Shown in pieces: positions 9,577-25,339 of a stretch of 64,000 nt of DNA; within the stretch, counting starts at the first letter, position 1; every line of letters begins with the position of its first letter. Below the pieces are notes generated by a model. The model did not search any database and was not told where the DNA came from. It worked only from the letters and a program-made list of their open reading frames with translations. A program made the translations under genes and the position numbers. The stretch is from Bifidobacteriaceae bacterium UBA2724 (GTDB taxonomy: Bacteria; Actinomycetota; Actinomycetes; Actinomycetales; Bifidobacteriaceae): NCBI GenBank assembly GCA_002353815.1, contig DEKK01000006.1, forward strand, positions 137,988-201,987. The letters run 5' to 3'.

Positions 9577-9605
9577 TGTACAAGAGGGCGGATTTGTGGC
9601 ATAAT
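9577..9605 (+). promoter_or_regulatory. Probable promoter of tRNA-Ser(CGA)
   Basis: TGTACA and CATAAT are separated by exactly 17 bases, placing the start site about 15-17 bases before the mature tRNA 5' end. Called by eye. Confidence 0.55.
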
Positions 9606-9627
9606 GCAAAAGTTGCTTACGCAATGT

Positions 9628-9713
9628 GGATGATTGTCCGAGCGGTCGAAGGAGCACGACTCGAAATCGTGTGAGGCCAAATACCTCCAAGAGTTCGAAT
9701 CTCTTATCATCCG
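9628..9713 (+). tRNA. tRNA-Ser, anticodon CGA (reads UCG)
   Basis: The acceptor stem is GGATGAT pairing with ATCATCC, with G as discriminator. The anticodon stem is CACGA/TCGTG with loop CTCGAAA, giving anticodon CGA at 9662-9664. A long variable arm (GAGG...CCTC) marks it as a class II tRNA, and the T arm holds GTTCGAATC. The CCA end is not encoded: CCC follows the discriminator. A terminator follows. Confidence 0.95.
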
Positions 9714-9718
9714 CCCAC

Positions 9719-9750
9719 GGGGCGCCGGGGTTCTTCCCGACGCCCCTTTT
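9719..9750 (+). terminator. Terminator of tRNA-Ser
   Basis: GGGGCG pairs with CGCCCC across a G/C-containing loop and is followed by TTTT, a few bases after the tRNA. Confidence 0.75.
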
Positions 9751-9765
9751 GCATACCGGGGACGT

Positions 9766-9814
9766 TGGGGTTCCTGGGGTTCCTGGGGTTCCTGGGGTTC
9801 CTGGGGTTGCTGGG
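9766..9814 (+). repeat. 9-bp tandem repeat (TTCCTGGGG)n
   Basis: Four exact copies of TTCCTGGGG at 9771-9806, with degenerate copies at each end. A simple microsatellite between the tRNA terminator and the nuclease gene; copy number could vary between strains. Confidence 0.85.
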
Positions 9815-9871
9815 TGTCCCGTGGGTGTCGTGGAGCGGTGTGCGGGCAGCGCTGCACAGGCGGTGCTGTGC

Positions 9872-9919
9872 GTTTGCAATGCATCGCGTTTGCAATGCAT
9901 CGCGTTTGCAATGCATCGT
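9872..9919 (+). repeat. Three tandem 16-bp repeats upstream of the HNH nuclease
   Basis: The unit GTTTGCAATGCATCGC occurs at 9872, 9888 and 9904; the last copy ends in T instead of C. Each contains TGCA half-sites. The array ends 28 bases before the nuclease start codon, so it could be an operator; it could also be a chance microsatellite. Confidence 0.85.
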
Positions 9920-9947
9920 CGGGGCGCTTTTCATGCAATAATGCCAC

Positions 9948-11105
9948 ATGTCGAGTCCGACCGGTGACATCGACGAGAAAGAAGAGGCGGCCACGGTGAA
10001 TTGGAATCAGCTTCTGCGCAGCAAGGGGTTCTGGGCGGTTGTGATCGTCGTCTTCGTACTCGCCTCCCTCATCGCGGGGCCGTCGTCGAACACCGACCAG
10101 CAGGCCTCGCCGTCATCCACGGAAACGACAAGCGCGACAGAGACCCCTTCCGAAACGCCGACGGAAACGCCGACGCCGACCGTCACCGCCGAGGCCGGCG
10201 ACGGCGCGGCGTCATCGTCGTCGGATACCACCGCAGGGTCGGGAGACCAGCCGGATGCCGGCGCGGGCGCGTCCTCGGGAGACGCCGACCTCGCCACCGC
10301 GGTGCTCGACACGCTGCCGGTCAAGGGGCGTGCGGCGAAGACCGGGTATTCGCGGGACCAGTTCGGCCAGGCCTGGAGCGACGTCGACCACAACGGCTGC
10401 GACACGCGCAACGACATCCTCAAGCGCGACATGACCAACGTGACCTTCAAATCCGGGACCCATGACTGCATCGTGCTCACGGGCACCCTCGCCGACCCCT
10501 ACACGGGCAAGACCATCCAGTTCCAGCGCGGGCAGGGCACGTCCACGGCGGTGCAGGTCGACCATGTCGTGGCGCTGTCGGACGCATGGCAGACCGGGGC
10601 ACAGCAGCTGAGCTCGGACCAGCGTCTCCAGCTGGCTAACGACCCGTACAACCTTCTCGCCGTGGACGGCCCCGCGAACGAGCAGAAATCCGACAGCGAC
10701 GCGGCTTCGTGGCTGCCGAGCAACACGGCGTTCCGCTGCGAGTACGTGGCGCGGCAGATCGGCGTCAAGCAGAAATACTCGCTGTGGGTGACGTCGGGCG
10801 AGAAGACAGCAATGCAGAACGTGCTGTCCACCTGCCCGTCTCAGACCGTTCCCACCGCCGGCGGGGTTTCGTCGGCGGCCACAGCGTCTGCTGCGTCATC
10901 TGAGCAGAACGCATTGACAAAGAGCAACTCGGCGAGTGCGGCGAGTGGCTCTTCCCAAAGCGCGACGGGTTCCGAAGACAACGTCTATTACAACAACTGC
11001 AGCGAGGTGCGTGCGGCGGGCAAGGCGCCGTTGAACGCGGGACAACCCGGGTATCGTGCGGGGCTCGACCGCGATAATGATGGCGTGGCGTGCGAAACAT
11101 CGTAG
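9948..11105 (+). CDS. Membrane-anchored HNH nuclease (DUF1524) with Excalibur domain
   Basis: A 385-residue protein. Residues 1-25 are cytoplasmic, a single membrane helix (FWAVVIVVFVLASLIAG) follows, and then a Ser/Thr/Glu/Pro-rich stalk to about residue 120. The globular part is a DUF1524/GmrSD-like HNH nuclease: VDHVVALSDAW with His206, then LANDPYNLLAVDG and NEQKSD, which supply the Asn and Lys of this fold. The C-terminus (about 348-385) is an Excalibur calcium-binding module ending LDRDNDGVACE. The topology puts the nuclease outside the cell, suggesting degradation of extracellular DNA for nutrients or defence. It has no operon partner. The 16-bp repeats lie just upstream. Confidence 0.87.
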   Translation: MSSPTGDIDEKEEAATVNWNQLLRSKGFWAVVIVVFVLASLIAGPSSNTDQQASPSSTETTSATETPSETPTETPTPTVTAEAGDGAASSSSDTTAGSGDQPDAGAGASSGDADLATAVLDTLPVKGRAAKTGYSRDQFGQAWSDVDHNGCDTRNDILKRDMTNVTFKSGTHDCIVLTGTLADPYTGKTIQFQRGQGTSTAVQVDHVVALSDAWQTGAQQLSSDQRLQLANDPYNLLAVDGPANEQKSDSDAASWLPSNTAFRCEYVARQIGVKQKYSLWVTSGEKTAMQNVLSTCPSQTVPTAGGVSSAATASAASSEQNALTKSNSASAASGSSQSATGSEDNVYYNNCSEVRAAGKAPLNAGQPGYRAGLDRDNDGVACETS

Positions 11106-11167
11106 GGAGCGGCCGCGCGGAGAGACGCATGGCGGCGCCGCACGGTGCCGGAGACAAGGGAGACACT

Positions 11168-12199
11168 ATGGATGACATGGACGGGGCGATGGCCGGTGCC
11201 GGGACTGGTGTGACGGCGGACGGTGCTGCAGTTGGCGCGGCGGGCGCTGCGGCGGCAACGGAGAGCGCGGCGGGCGGTGCGGCGGCTGGAGATGGCCGCA
11301 TCGGCCTGGTGCTCGAAGGCGGCGCCATGCGCGGCATGTTCACCGCGGGCGTGCTCGACGTGCTGATGCGCGCGCAGGTGGAATGCGACGCCATGATCGG
11401 CGTGTCGGCCGGCGCGGCGCTCGGATGCAACTACAAGTCGCGTCAGATCGGCCGCGCCCTGCGCTACAACAAGCGTTTCTGCGCCGACCCGCGCTATGCC
11501 GGCGTGCGGTCGTGGCTGACGAGCGGTGACGTCTACAACGTGCATTTCGCCTACGGCGTGGTGCCGTTCCGCATCGATCCCTTCGACGAACGCGCCTTCG
11601 CCGCCAACCCCATGGGGTTCTGGTGCGTCGCCACCGACGCGGACACCGGCGAGCCGGCGTATCGCTCCATGCCGCGCACCATGGACATGCCGTTCCTGCG
11701 CGCCTCGGCGTCCATACCCATCGCCTCGCGCCCCGTCAGCATCGACGGCCGCGCCTACGTCGATGGCGGCGTGAGCGACCCCGTGCCCCTGGCGTTCTTC
11801 GAAAAGCAGGGATTCGCGCGCACCATCGTCGTGCTCACCCAGCCCGACGATTATCGCAAGACGCCGTTGCCCCACATGCGCGCCATCCACCTCGCCTTGC
11901 ACCGGCATCCGCGCCTCGCCGAGGCAATCGAGCGCCGCCCTGGCATGTATAACGAAGAAATCGAGTATGTGCGCGAGCGCGAGAGGGCGGGCGCCGCGCT
12001 TGTCATCCGCCCGGCGGAATCCCTGAATATCGGCGCGGTGTGCAAGGACCCGGCCGAGTTGCAGCGCGTCTACGACTGCGGCGTGCACACGGCCACCGAA
12101 ATGCTGCCCCGCGTCCTTGAATTCGTGGGGCGGGACCATGTGGGGCGGCGCGATGTGCCATACACTACGCGAATCATCGCGCCCCAGCGCAGCATCTGA
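11168..12199 (+). CDS. Patatin-like phospholipase family protein
   Basis: A 343-residue serine lipid hydrolase of the bacterial patatin type (YjjU-like). After an Ala/Gly-rich, probably disordered N-terminus of about 42 residues come the oxyanion loop LEGGAMRGMF, the nucleophile elbow GVSAG with Ser80, and the catalytic Asp199 in VDGGVSDPVPL. There is no signal peptide. AAGGGAG six bases upstream supports the start at 11168. It follows the nuclease gene by 62 bp and may be read through from it. The substrate is unknown; phospholipids or acyl esters are expected from the family. Confidence 0.9.
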   Translation: MDDMDGAMAGAGTGVTADGAAVGAAGAAAATESAAGGAAAGDGRIGLVLEGGAMRGMFTAGVLDVLMRAQVECDAMIGVSAGAALGCNYKSRQIGRALRYNKRFCADPRYAGVRSWLTSGDVYNVHFAYGVVPFRIDPFDERAFAANPMGFWCVATDADTGEPAYRSMPRTMDMPFLRASASIPIASRPVSIDGRAYVDGGVSDPVPLAFFEKQGFARTIVVLTQPDDYRKTPLPHMRAIHLALHRHPRLAEAIERRPGMYNEEIEYVRERERAGAALVIRPAESLNIGAVCKDPAELQRVYDCGVHTATEMLPRVLEFVGRDHVGRRDVPYTTRIIAPQRSI

Positions 12200-12284
12200 G
12201 GCGGGGCGGGGTACCCGATGCGGGGCGCCGCGGGAGCGTCGCGGGGCGTGGCGGTGCGCCGTGGGGTGTTCGACGCGGGGCGTG

Positions 12285-12551
12285 GTCACGGCGTTGTTGG
12301 TAAGCGCGTCGATGCGGCCCTGATCCTTGACGATCTGCGCGACGGCCTCCTTGCGGGCCTGCTCGTCGGTGACGTCGAGACTTGCGAGGCGAACGCCGTA
12401 CTGCTCGAGGTCCTTCATCTTCTCGACCCGGCGGGCTCAGCCGTGGACGATGTAGCCTTCCTGGGGCGAGCTCCTTGGCGGACTCGTGGCCCATGCCGCC
12501 GCTCGCCGGTGATGAGGATGACCCTGGGGTCTCGGCTGTGCGCGAAACGCA
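12285..12551 (-). pseudogene. Decayed short-chain dehydrogenase fragment
   Basis: Read on the reverse strand, pieces of the N-terminal half of an SDR lie in order but in different frames. First comes RVILITG, then GGMGHESAKELA after a frame change, then QEGYIVHG after another. An in-frame TGA precedes ARRVEKMKDLEQYGVRLAS, and the trace runs through DVTDEQARKEAV and QGRIDALTNNA. Similarity stops at the NNA motif, where NAG would normally continue. At least two frameshifts, one stop and loss of the catalytic half make this non-functional. It lies between the patatin and AmrS genes. Confidence 0.75.
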
Positions 12552-12823
12552 TGCCGAGAGGCACCGATGGTGGGCGATGCAGAGCGTGGCACATGGTGAA
12601 AGACGGCAATGGCGGCGTGGTTCGGATGCAATGGAGCGCCGAGGCGGATGGTGCGCGTCCGGTTCGTGCATCCATGGCGCGTGTGAAGCGCATGGCGGAA
12701 AATAGCGGGACGCATGGAGTGGCGGCTCCGACGGCGTAGGGGCGAATTCACGTTGTCGCATCCGCGCGGCGCCGTGCATTGCCGCGGAACTGCGTGACGG
12801 CCACACGTCCTATGTCCGCCCTT

Positions 12824-14299
12824 CTATTTCCACACGCCGGGAATCGTCTGCCCGCAGGTGGGGCAACGTCCATCGCCTTCCGGTGCCGACAGCCGGTCGA
12901 GTGTCACCCGGAACCAATCGCGCGCAACCAGCGCCTCGCCGCAGCCGGGGCAATACGTCGTCGCGCCCTCGGCGTCACGCACGTTGCCCGTGTATACGAA
13001 ATGCAAACCCTCGTCCAATGCGATGCGCCGCGCCCGCGTCAGCGTGCCAGGGGGAGTGGGCGGCTCGTCCATCATGCGGAACGCGGGGTGGAACGCCGAG
13101 AAATGCAGCGGCACGTCGGGGCCCACGTGTTCGCGAATCCATGCACATTCGGCGTGGAGCTGCGCATCGTCGTCGTTAAGGCCGGGGATGAGCAGCGTGG
13201 TGAGTTCGACCCAGCAGTCCGGCGTCGCGCAGGCGATCTCGATGGTGCGCAGCACGGCCGCCAGATGCGTGCCGGTCACGCGCCGGTAGAAGTCCTCGGT
13301 GAAACCCTTGAGGTCGATGTTCGCTGCATCCATGTGCGCATAGAAATCGCGAGCGGCGCAGGCGGTCATGTAGCCGGCTGACACAGCGATGGGGTGCACG
13401 CCGCGCTCGCGGCAGGCGTCGGCGGTGTCGATGGCGTATTCGGCGAACACGATGGGGTCGTTGTAAGTGAACGCCACGCTGCGCGCCCCGCGGCTCGCGG
13501 CTGCCTCGGCGATGTCGACGGGGGAGGCGTGCGATCCGAGGCGGGACCAGCTGCGCGCCGCGGAAAGCTCCCAGTTCTGGCAAAATTGGCAGGCGCTGTT
13601 GCAGCCCGCCGTGCCGAAGCTCAGGGCGGTGGTGCCGGGCAGGAAGTGGTTCAGCGGTTTCTTCTCGATGGGGTCAATCGCGAAGCCCGAGCTCACGCCG
13701 TAGGTGTCGCAGTAGATGAGCCCGTCGGCGTGGCACGACCGTACGAAGCACGCGCCGCGCCGGCCCGGTGCCAGGCGGCAGTGGCGCGGGCAGACGTCGC
13801 ACACCGCGCGGGGAACGGCGAGGGGTGATGTGGTCGTGAGGGAAGCGGTGGTGGCGGCGGTGCTGGCGGCGGCAGTGTCGGTGGCGGCGGTGATGTTGGC
13901 GCTGGCAGCGGTGGCAGTGGTGGTGTCGGTGGTGGCGGTGATGGCGGTGGCGGCGCTGCCGGCGGTGGCAGTGATGGTGGCGGCAGTAACGTCGTTGTTA
14001 TCGGGACCGGGCGTGGGTGCGCCGGAGTCGGATACGGAGCAGGCGTGGTGGGTCGTGCGTTCGGAGATGCTATGGCCGCCGCGGCCGTGTGGGGCGTTCG
14101 CTTGATTGACGGTCTCGCGGTGCTGCCAGCGTCCCCGGGCCGCAGAGGATTCTGTCTGCATGCAGCCCTTGCGATCGGCGCTACCCGAGGGCTGGGCGTG
14201 GCCGCCGTGACCTGCGGAATCGTTCTTTTGCACCGGTGTGTTCTGCACCATGTCTGCGTTCGGCATCGCCGGTGATGCCGTCTGTTTTTCCTCTTCCAT
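12824..14299 (-). CDS. AmrS-type radical SAM protein with low-complexity N-terminus
   Basis: A radical S-adenosylmethionine enzyme of the AmmeMemoRadiSam group. From about residue 162 the core is clear: CDVCPRHCRLAPGRRGACFVR, then the 4Fe-4S motif TAGCNSACQFCQNWE (CX3CX2C), FTYNDPIVF, and ANIDLKGF. The C-terminus carries two further Cys pairs (CPGC and CPTC) that could bind metal. The first 160 residues are unusual, made of Ala/Thr-rich repeats encoded by a GCC/GTG-type triplet tract at about 13830-13990. The start at 14299 has GGAG close upstream, but an internal start nearer the core is possible. The usual AMMECR1 and Memo partners are absent from the window. The reaction is not established. 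Confidence 0.82.
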   Translation of the reverse strand: MEEEKQTASPAMPNADMVQNTPVQKNDSAGHGGHAQPSGSADRKGCMQTESSAARGRWQHRETVNQANAPHGRGGHSISERTTHHACSVSDSGAPTPGPDNNDVTAATITATAGSAATAITATTDTTTATAASANITAATDTAAASTAATTASLTTTSPLAVPRAVCDVCPRHCRLAPGRRGACFVRSCHADGLIYCDTYGVSSGFAIDPIEKKPLNHFLPGTTALSFGTAGCNSACQFCQNWELSAARSWSRLGSHASPVDIAEAAASRGARSVAFTYNDPIVFAEYAIDTADACRERGVHPIAVSAGYMTACAARDFYAHMDAANIDLKGFTEDFYRRVTGTHLAAVLRTIEIACATPDCWVELTTLLIPGLNDDDAQLHAECAWIREHVGPDVPLHFSAFHPAFRMMDEPPTPPGTLTRARRIALDEGLHFVYTGNVRDAEGATTYCPGCGEALVARDWFRVTLDRLSAPEGDGRCPTCGQTIPGVWK

Positions 14300-14585
14300 A
14301 TCTCCAGCTTAGGCGTTGGGTCTGCGTTCTGCCCCGGTGCGGCGGCGGTATTTGGCGGGTCGGAGGTGTTTTTTCGCCGCCGAGGTGGCGGTTGCGGCGG
14401 TGGGTGCGGGATGGCGTTGGGTATTGGGTGGGTCGGAGGTGTTTTTCGCCGCCGAGGTGGTGGTTGTGAGATGGTGGTTGTGGGGTGTGGTGGTTGTGAC
14501 AGTGGGTGCGGAGGTGGGGTGTGGTGCGGTGGGTGTGGGTGTGACGTTGGGCACGGGGTGTGGGCGAGGCGTGACGCGCAAGGTC
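14300..14585. other. G/T-rich non-coding spacer before the rpoB promoter
   Basis: No gene seen. The sequence is rich in GGTGG and GTGGTTGTG strings. It contains the duplication listed separately. Open frames on both strands are compositional only. Confidence 0.6.
14347..14466 (+). repeat. Imperfect 47-bp direct duplication upstream of rpoB
   Basis: Two near-identical blocks, about 14347-14393 and 14420-14466, share GGGTCGGAGGTGTTTTT and CGCCGCCGAGGTGG. They differ by single-base changes and T-run length. The spacing is about 73 bp. The role is unknown. Confidence 0.65.
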
Positions 14586-14614
14586 TTGCATATCAAATGC
14601 CGTGGTGCTACTCT
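14586..14614 (+). promoter_or_regulatory. Probable rpoBC promoter
   Basis: TTGCAT, a 17-base spacer, and TACTCT form a good sigma-70-type promoter. The expected start is near 14621, leaving a leader of about 118 bases before rpoB. Confidence 0.65.
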
Positions 14615-14738
14615 TGTCTTGTTTTGTGGCATCTGTCATATGGCGGGCACATGCCAAGGGGCGCCCGCACAGCATATGGCGGCCGTGGGGGCGTCTGGGA
14701 AGCATTGAAAATCCAGCGAAAGCAAGGACTCAAGCATT

Positions 14739-18296
<3,558 letters not shown>

Positions 18297-18369
18297 TATC
18301 CGCACGCGGCGGATCCCCATCCGCCGCGCACCGACAACGTGAGAAAGCAAAACAAAGACAGGACATCAA

Positions 18370-22572
<4,203 letters not shown>

Positions 22573-22628
22573 TCGTCTGTCAGAAGGGTCTGACTCAGGG
22601 CGACTGTGGTAAGCGGAAGCCCTGATGG

Positions 22629-22660
22629 CGAAGGCCCCGGCCATATGGCCGGGGCCTTCG
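22629..22660 (+). terminator. Perfect 32-bp palindrome ending rpoBC
   Basis: Arms CGAAGGCCCCGGCCAT and its exact complement form a 16-bp palindrome with no unpaired centre, 56 bases after the rpoC stop. Because the palindrome is symmetric it could act in both directions. The T-run is weak (GTGCATTTGTC). Confidence 0.75.
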
Positions 22661-22671
22661 TGCATTTGTCG

Positions 22672-22725
22672 GCGGTTGTGTATCTGTCTGCTGTTGCATA
22701 TCTGTCAGCGGTTGCGTATCTGCAA
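22672..22725 (+). repeat. Three imperfect 18-bp tandem repeats
   Basis: GCGGTTGTGTATCTGTCT and two variants lie head to tail just after the rpoC terminator. The remaining bases to 22929 are G+C-rich without a gene. Confidence 0.75.
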
Positions 22726-22929
22726 CGGATGCGTGGGTGCGGGCCGCTGGCATGCGTGGTGTCGGGGGAGTGCCACATGGGGGAGCGTTGTGCAGCGCTG
22801 CGGGGTGATGCATGGGGCGCCGCAACGCCACGGAGCATCAGGGGCGGCTGTGTGGCTGACGCGGGGCATTGCGGGCATGGATACGGCACCGGGCGTGCGG
22901 AGCCCTGTGCCGCGTTCTCATCCGCCCCG

Positions 22930-24357
22930 TTACATCTCGGGATTGGCGTCGATGCACATGCCGATCTTGAGCGCGGTGAGCATCACATATGCCTCGCGGG
23001 GATTGGTGGGGTCCCATCCCGTGAGATCCACGGAACGCCTCAGTCGATACCTCACGGTGTTGGGATGGACCGACAGCTGCTGCGCGGTTTTGTCCAGCGA
23101 GCCGCCGTTGAACAGATATGTGGTCACGGTGCGCAGCATCGAGTTTTTGCTGTTGGAATCCTTGAGCGCCAGATAGATGTCGTGATACATCTCCTGCCGC
23201 GCCTCGAGGTCGCCGAACAGGGCGCGTTCCGGAAGCACGTCCATGCTGGAGAGCGGGCGCGGGCAGTCAGGGATCGACACGGCGGCGCGGTATCCGCCGA
23301 TCGCCGCGCGGATCGTCTGCGAGGCGCCTTCGAACCCTTGGCGCACGGGACCATAGCATAACGGCGCCGAGGCGTCGAACATTGGCTGCACAAGTCGCGT
23401 CATCGAGTCGATGGTGATGGTTTCGCCGACGTCCACGTTGTCGGTGCCGAGCAGTGAGTCATAGGGGATTCCGGACGCGAGGTCGAGCGCCGGCGTATTG
23501 TCGCCGGTGTCCTTGGCACCGGCTGCGGATGACGGATCCGACGATGCGGAATCGGCGATGCGCTGCGCGAAGCTCGCCGAATGTTCCGGATCCACGAGCG
23601 GGATCGTGCCCGTGCCGCCGCCGATGAGCGTGATGAGCAGGTCATGGTGCTGCGAGATGCAGATGTAGCCTCCGAGCGCCGACACCTTGCGGCGCACGCG
23701 GTCCTGTGTCATGCCGGCCCGCAGCTGCCCGGAGTCGCTGGGGTGCCCCACGAACGCGATGGAATACGTGTCTTTCGTCCACATGAACGACGCGAGGCGG
23801 GTCTGAAGCGCGGTGCCGGTGTCCCCCGAGACCAGCGATTCGATGACGAACGCCTCGTCCTGCGCGTACCACGTGCCGCGAACCTCGGCGGCGTTCGCAT
23901 AGACCTCGGCCGCCGAGAATGCCACGGAGCGCGAATAGATCAGCGCGGCGTCGGTGAGCGCACGCTGCCCTGTGGGGTCGGAGGCGAGCAGGTCGATGTT
24001 GTCGGCGATGACCTCGACGATGATGCGTGTGGCGTCCAGGGTCTGCGACAGCTTGACGGACCGCATGAATTCCAAGGGGGCGACGAAAAAGATGTGGTCG
24101 GTGCGCACGGGGGCATGTTTCTTGGGCGACTCGTAGGTGCGCGCCCATTCGATGAATCCGCGCACCGCGGCTTCGAAAACGCGGTTGAGCAACGACTTGT
24201 CGTCGGCGGTGAAGGACTGGTACCAGTCCGTCTGCGCACTGATGCGGTCTTCGGAGATCTCCAGATAGCGTTTCACCACGGCATCGAGCTGAGGCCCGTC
24301 AGGCGGAATGGGGCTGACGGGCGTATCAGTGTCGTCGTGTGGGGTGGATGCTGCCAT
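22930..24357 (-). CDS. PucR/CdaR-type regulator, FasR-like
   Basis: A 475-residue transcription factor. The C-terminal helix-turn-helix of the PucR family is clear: GSLDKTAQQLSVHPNTVRYRLRR would be its core, near residues 425-450. Before it lies a GGDEF-like/CdaR regulatory region, with a long N-terminal effector domain. FasR of Streptomyces, a PucR-type activator of fatty acid genes, is the best functional parallel. The position beside bioY and the acc-fas block supports lipid control; this is inference from context. The start is chosen at 24357 because a -10 box (TACAAT) ends seven bases before it and no ribosome site exists, which points to a leaderless mRNA. Upstream ATGs at 24366 and 24375 overlap or adjoin that box. 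Confidence 0.82.
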   Translation of the reverse strand: MAASTPHDDTDTPVSPIPPDGPQLDAVVKRYLEISEDRISAQTDWYQSFTADDKSLLNRVFEAAVRGFIEWARTYESPKKHAPVRTDHIFFVAPLEFMRSVKLSQTLDATRIIVEVIADNIDLLASDPTGQRALTDAALIYSRSVAFSAAEVYANAAEVRGTWYAQDEAFVIESLVSGDTGTALQTRLASFMWTKDTYSIAFVGHPSDSGQLRAGMTQDRVRRKVSALGGYICISQHHDLLITLIGGGTGTIPLVDPEHSASFAQRIADSASSDPSSAAGAKDTGDNTPALDLASGIPYDSLLGTDNVDVGETITIDSMTRLVQPMFDASAPLCYGPVRQGFEGASQTIRAAIGGYRAAVSIPDCPRPLSSMDVLPERALFGDLEARQEMYHDIYLALKDSNSKNSMLRTVTTYLFNGGSLDKTAQQLSVHPNTVRYRLRRSVDLTGWDPTNPREAYVMLTALKIGMCIDANPEM

Positions 24358-24364
24358 GTGGTTC

Positions 24365-24394
24365 ATTGTACGCATGTGCGCCGCGCGGCGTCAG
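24365..24394 (-). promoter_or_regulatory. Leaderless promoter of the FasR-like gene
   Basis: On the reverse strand CTGACG and TACAAT are 18 bases apart. Transcription should begin at or next to the A of the ATG at 24357. The element sits wholly in the 40-bp gap after bioY, so the regulator can be expressed separately from bioY. Confidence 0.6.
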
Positions 24395-24397
24395 GGG

Positions 24398-25060
24398 TTA
24401 TTCGGCGTCCGCGGACTGCCGGACGGCGTCTGCAGACGTGTGCCGCACGGCTTCGCGTGCGAGGCGGGCGGAGGCGATGGCTCCGGTGGCCACGCATGCC
24501 TTGATGGCATCGCCGACGAAGAAGGCGCTGGATGCGATGACGAGCGTGCGCAGGTCGGCGCCGGTGATGGCGGACTGCATGCCGACGCCCACGACGAACG
24601 GCACGAGGATGCAGCCGGCGATGCAAGCGATGAGATCGCGCGGGATGGTCAGCGGTGCCGGGGTGCGGGGCGTGGATTTGAACGCCGAGGTGATGATGGC
24701 GGCGGGCACGAAGCCATAGAGGAATCCGGCGCTGGGGCCGACAAGGGCGGCGGTGGAGGCGCCGTTGGAGAACACGGGCGCGCCCAGGGCGCCGATGAGC
24801 AGATACAGCAGTGCGCTGGATCCCGCTTCGGCGGGCGACATGGTCAGGGCGGCGAGCATGAGGACGAAGGTCTGCAGCGTGATGCCCACGGGCGTCCCCG
24901 GGATCGTGATGCGCCCCGCCGCCGCGGCCACGCACAGCAGCGCGGCGAACAGGGCGACGCGCGCGCAGCGCCACGACGCCGAGCGAACGCCGTTTGTGGC
25001 AGTCGACAAACCTGCGTCCTGCGATGCGGTGGTGGTGTTCTGAGGTGCGTTCGATGACAT
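24398..25060 (-). CDS. bioY: BioY biotin transporter substrate-binding subunit
   Basis: A 220-residue integral membrane protein, the S component of ECF-type biotin uptake. After a hydrophilic N-terminus of about 30 residues come about six membrane helices. The family signature includes GRITIPGTPVGITLQTFVL and LLYLLIGALGAPVF, then GPSAGFLYGF. AAGGAAGG seven bases upstream fixes the start. It is divergent from birA across a short A/T-rich region. No ECF ATPase or T subunit is in the window; BioY either works alone or shares an energising module encoded elsewhere. It supplies biotin for the carboxylase encoded nearby. Confidence 0.95.
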   Translation of the reverse strand: MSSNAPQNTTTASQDAGLSTATNGVRSASWRCARVALFAALLCVAAAAGRITIPGTPVGITLQTFVLMLAALTMSPAEAGSSALLYLLIGALGAPVFSNGASTAALVGPSAGFLYGFVPAAIITSAFKSTPRTPAPLTIPRDLIACIAGCILVPFVVGVGMQSAITGADLRTLVIASSAFFVGDAIKACVATGAIASARLAREAVRHTSADAVRQSADAE

Positions 25061-25339
25061 GTCGGCCTTCCTTTCCGGTAGCGAAACTTACCGAAGCGTT
25101 TGTCTGGGGAATACAGCCAGCGAGGGGCGAACGCTGCCGGAATTTGTAAAAACATACAAAAAAGAATCAAGGTCGAAGCGGTCGCCGTTTCAAAAACGGC
25201 TTTATTCCAACATTTCTCAAATCATAAAAGAGAGCGCTGTGGTTTTGTTTTGTATAAAGCTACAAGATTGCCGTGTGATTTTTGTTGTTCGGAAAGTCGA
25301 AATGCCGGTGGCCGAAGCGTAGGTTGTGGGAGCGTGCAC
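25061..25339. promoter_or_regulatory. A/T-rich divergent bioY-birA control region
   Basis: This stretch is far more A/T-rich than its surroundings. It contains two perfect inverted repeats: TTTGTA-N6-TACAAA at 25143-25160, and GCCGTTT-CAA-AAACGGC at 25184-25200, the second followed by TTTATT. The first resembles a repressor operator in form. The second could be an operator or a weak hairpin terminator/attenuator reading rightward. I could not choose a single promoter for either gene. No coding sequence is supported. Confidence 0.6.

Noticed and set aside
9766..9814. Phase-variation switch for the nuclease gene
   Set aside because: The 9-bp repeat lies about 130 bases before the start codon, outside the coding frame and not between promoter elements.
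12200..12823. Intact reverse-strand gene of about 210 codons
   Set aside because: The frame carries only one fragment of an SDR; the rest is in other frames, so it is treated as a pseudogene.
25143..25160. Classical BirA operator
   Set aside because: The half-site spacing differs from the known BirA box, and this BirA has no DNA-binding domain.
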